From Cristatella mucedo (taxonomy: Eukaryota; Bryozoa; Phylactolaemata; Cristatellidae): a DNA stretch of 64,000 bases. The number at the start of each line of letters is the position of its first letter. Within the stretch, counting starts at the first letter, position 1. A program made the position numbers and the translations under genes. The notes below the pieces were generated by a model. That model saw only the letters and a list, made by a program, of their open reading frames with translations, searched no databases and had not been told where the DNA came from. Location of the stretch: positions 436,001 to 500,000 of the forward strand of contig WPIO01000082.1 of assembly GCA_009760855.2 (NCBI GenBank), in the 5' to 3' direction. Of this stretch, positions 63,961 through 64,000 are shown one piece after another.

Positions 63961-64000
63961 GGCCCGACTTATGTGTGCAGTCACCGTCCTAGTACTATAG

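Overview
This is a stretch of animal nuclear DNA, most likely from an invertebrate that I cannot name. The reasons are a 16-exon gene with GT-AG introns up to about 11 kb, a vertebrate-recognisable TTC39 protein, many CR1/L2-like non-LTR retrotransposon fragments, tRNA-derived SINEs and very abundant microsatellites. Nothing suggests a bacterial, phage or organellar origin.

Layout: Positions 1 to about 24,000 hold no convincing host gene. They carry retrotransposon fragments of three LINE families (called A, B and C here), SINE copies, one fossil hAT-type transposase on the minus strand (about 9,370-11,090), and two short TIR elements that look like one MITE family (13,367-13,647 and 22,939-23,233). 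They also carry long purine or AT microsatellites. From 24,424 to 62,738 the plus strand carries a complete TTC39-family gene (TPR / Iml2-DUF3808 superfamily). I rebuilt it exon by exon. All 16 exons join in phase to a 1,764-nt reading frame (587 residues plus stop), and a polyadenylation signal lies about 0.8 kb further on. Its introns are filled with LINE and SINE insertions and microsatellites. The last 400 bases are GT, TCTG and TC repeats.

Mobile-element system: LINE family A ends in an (ATT)n tail preceded by a conserved two-tier hairpin. The first tRNA-derived SINE family (S1) ends in almost the same hairpin, which suggests that the SINE is mobilised by that LINE. S1 tails end in AATTATATA-like sequence, and two copies run directly into long (TA)n microsatellites. 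A second tRNA-derived SINE family (S2) has a different tail. LINE family B ends in ACATT repeats. Family C is more decayed.

Other structure: there is a degenerate plant-type telomere-like block (CCCTAAA) in intron 2, flanked by C-rich and G-rich minisatellites in opposite orientation. Two perfect 15-16 bp hairpins with 4-nt loops lie in introns 1 and 8. A G-rich minisatellite joined to a CTG array lies in intron 9.
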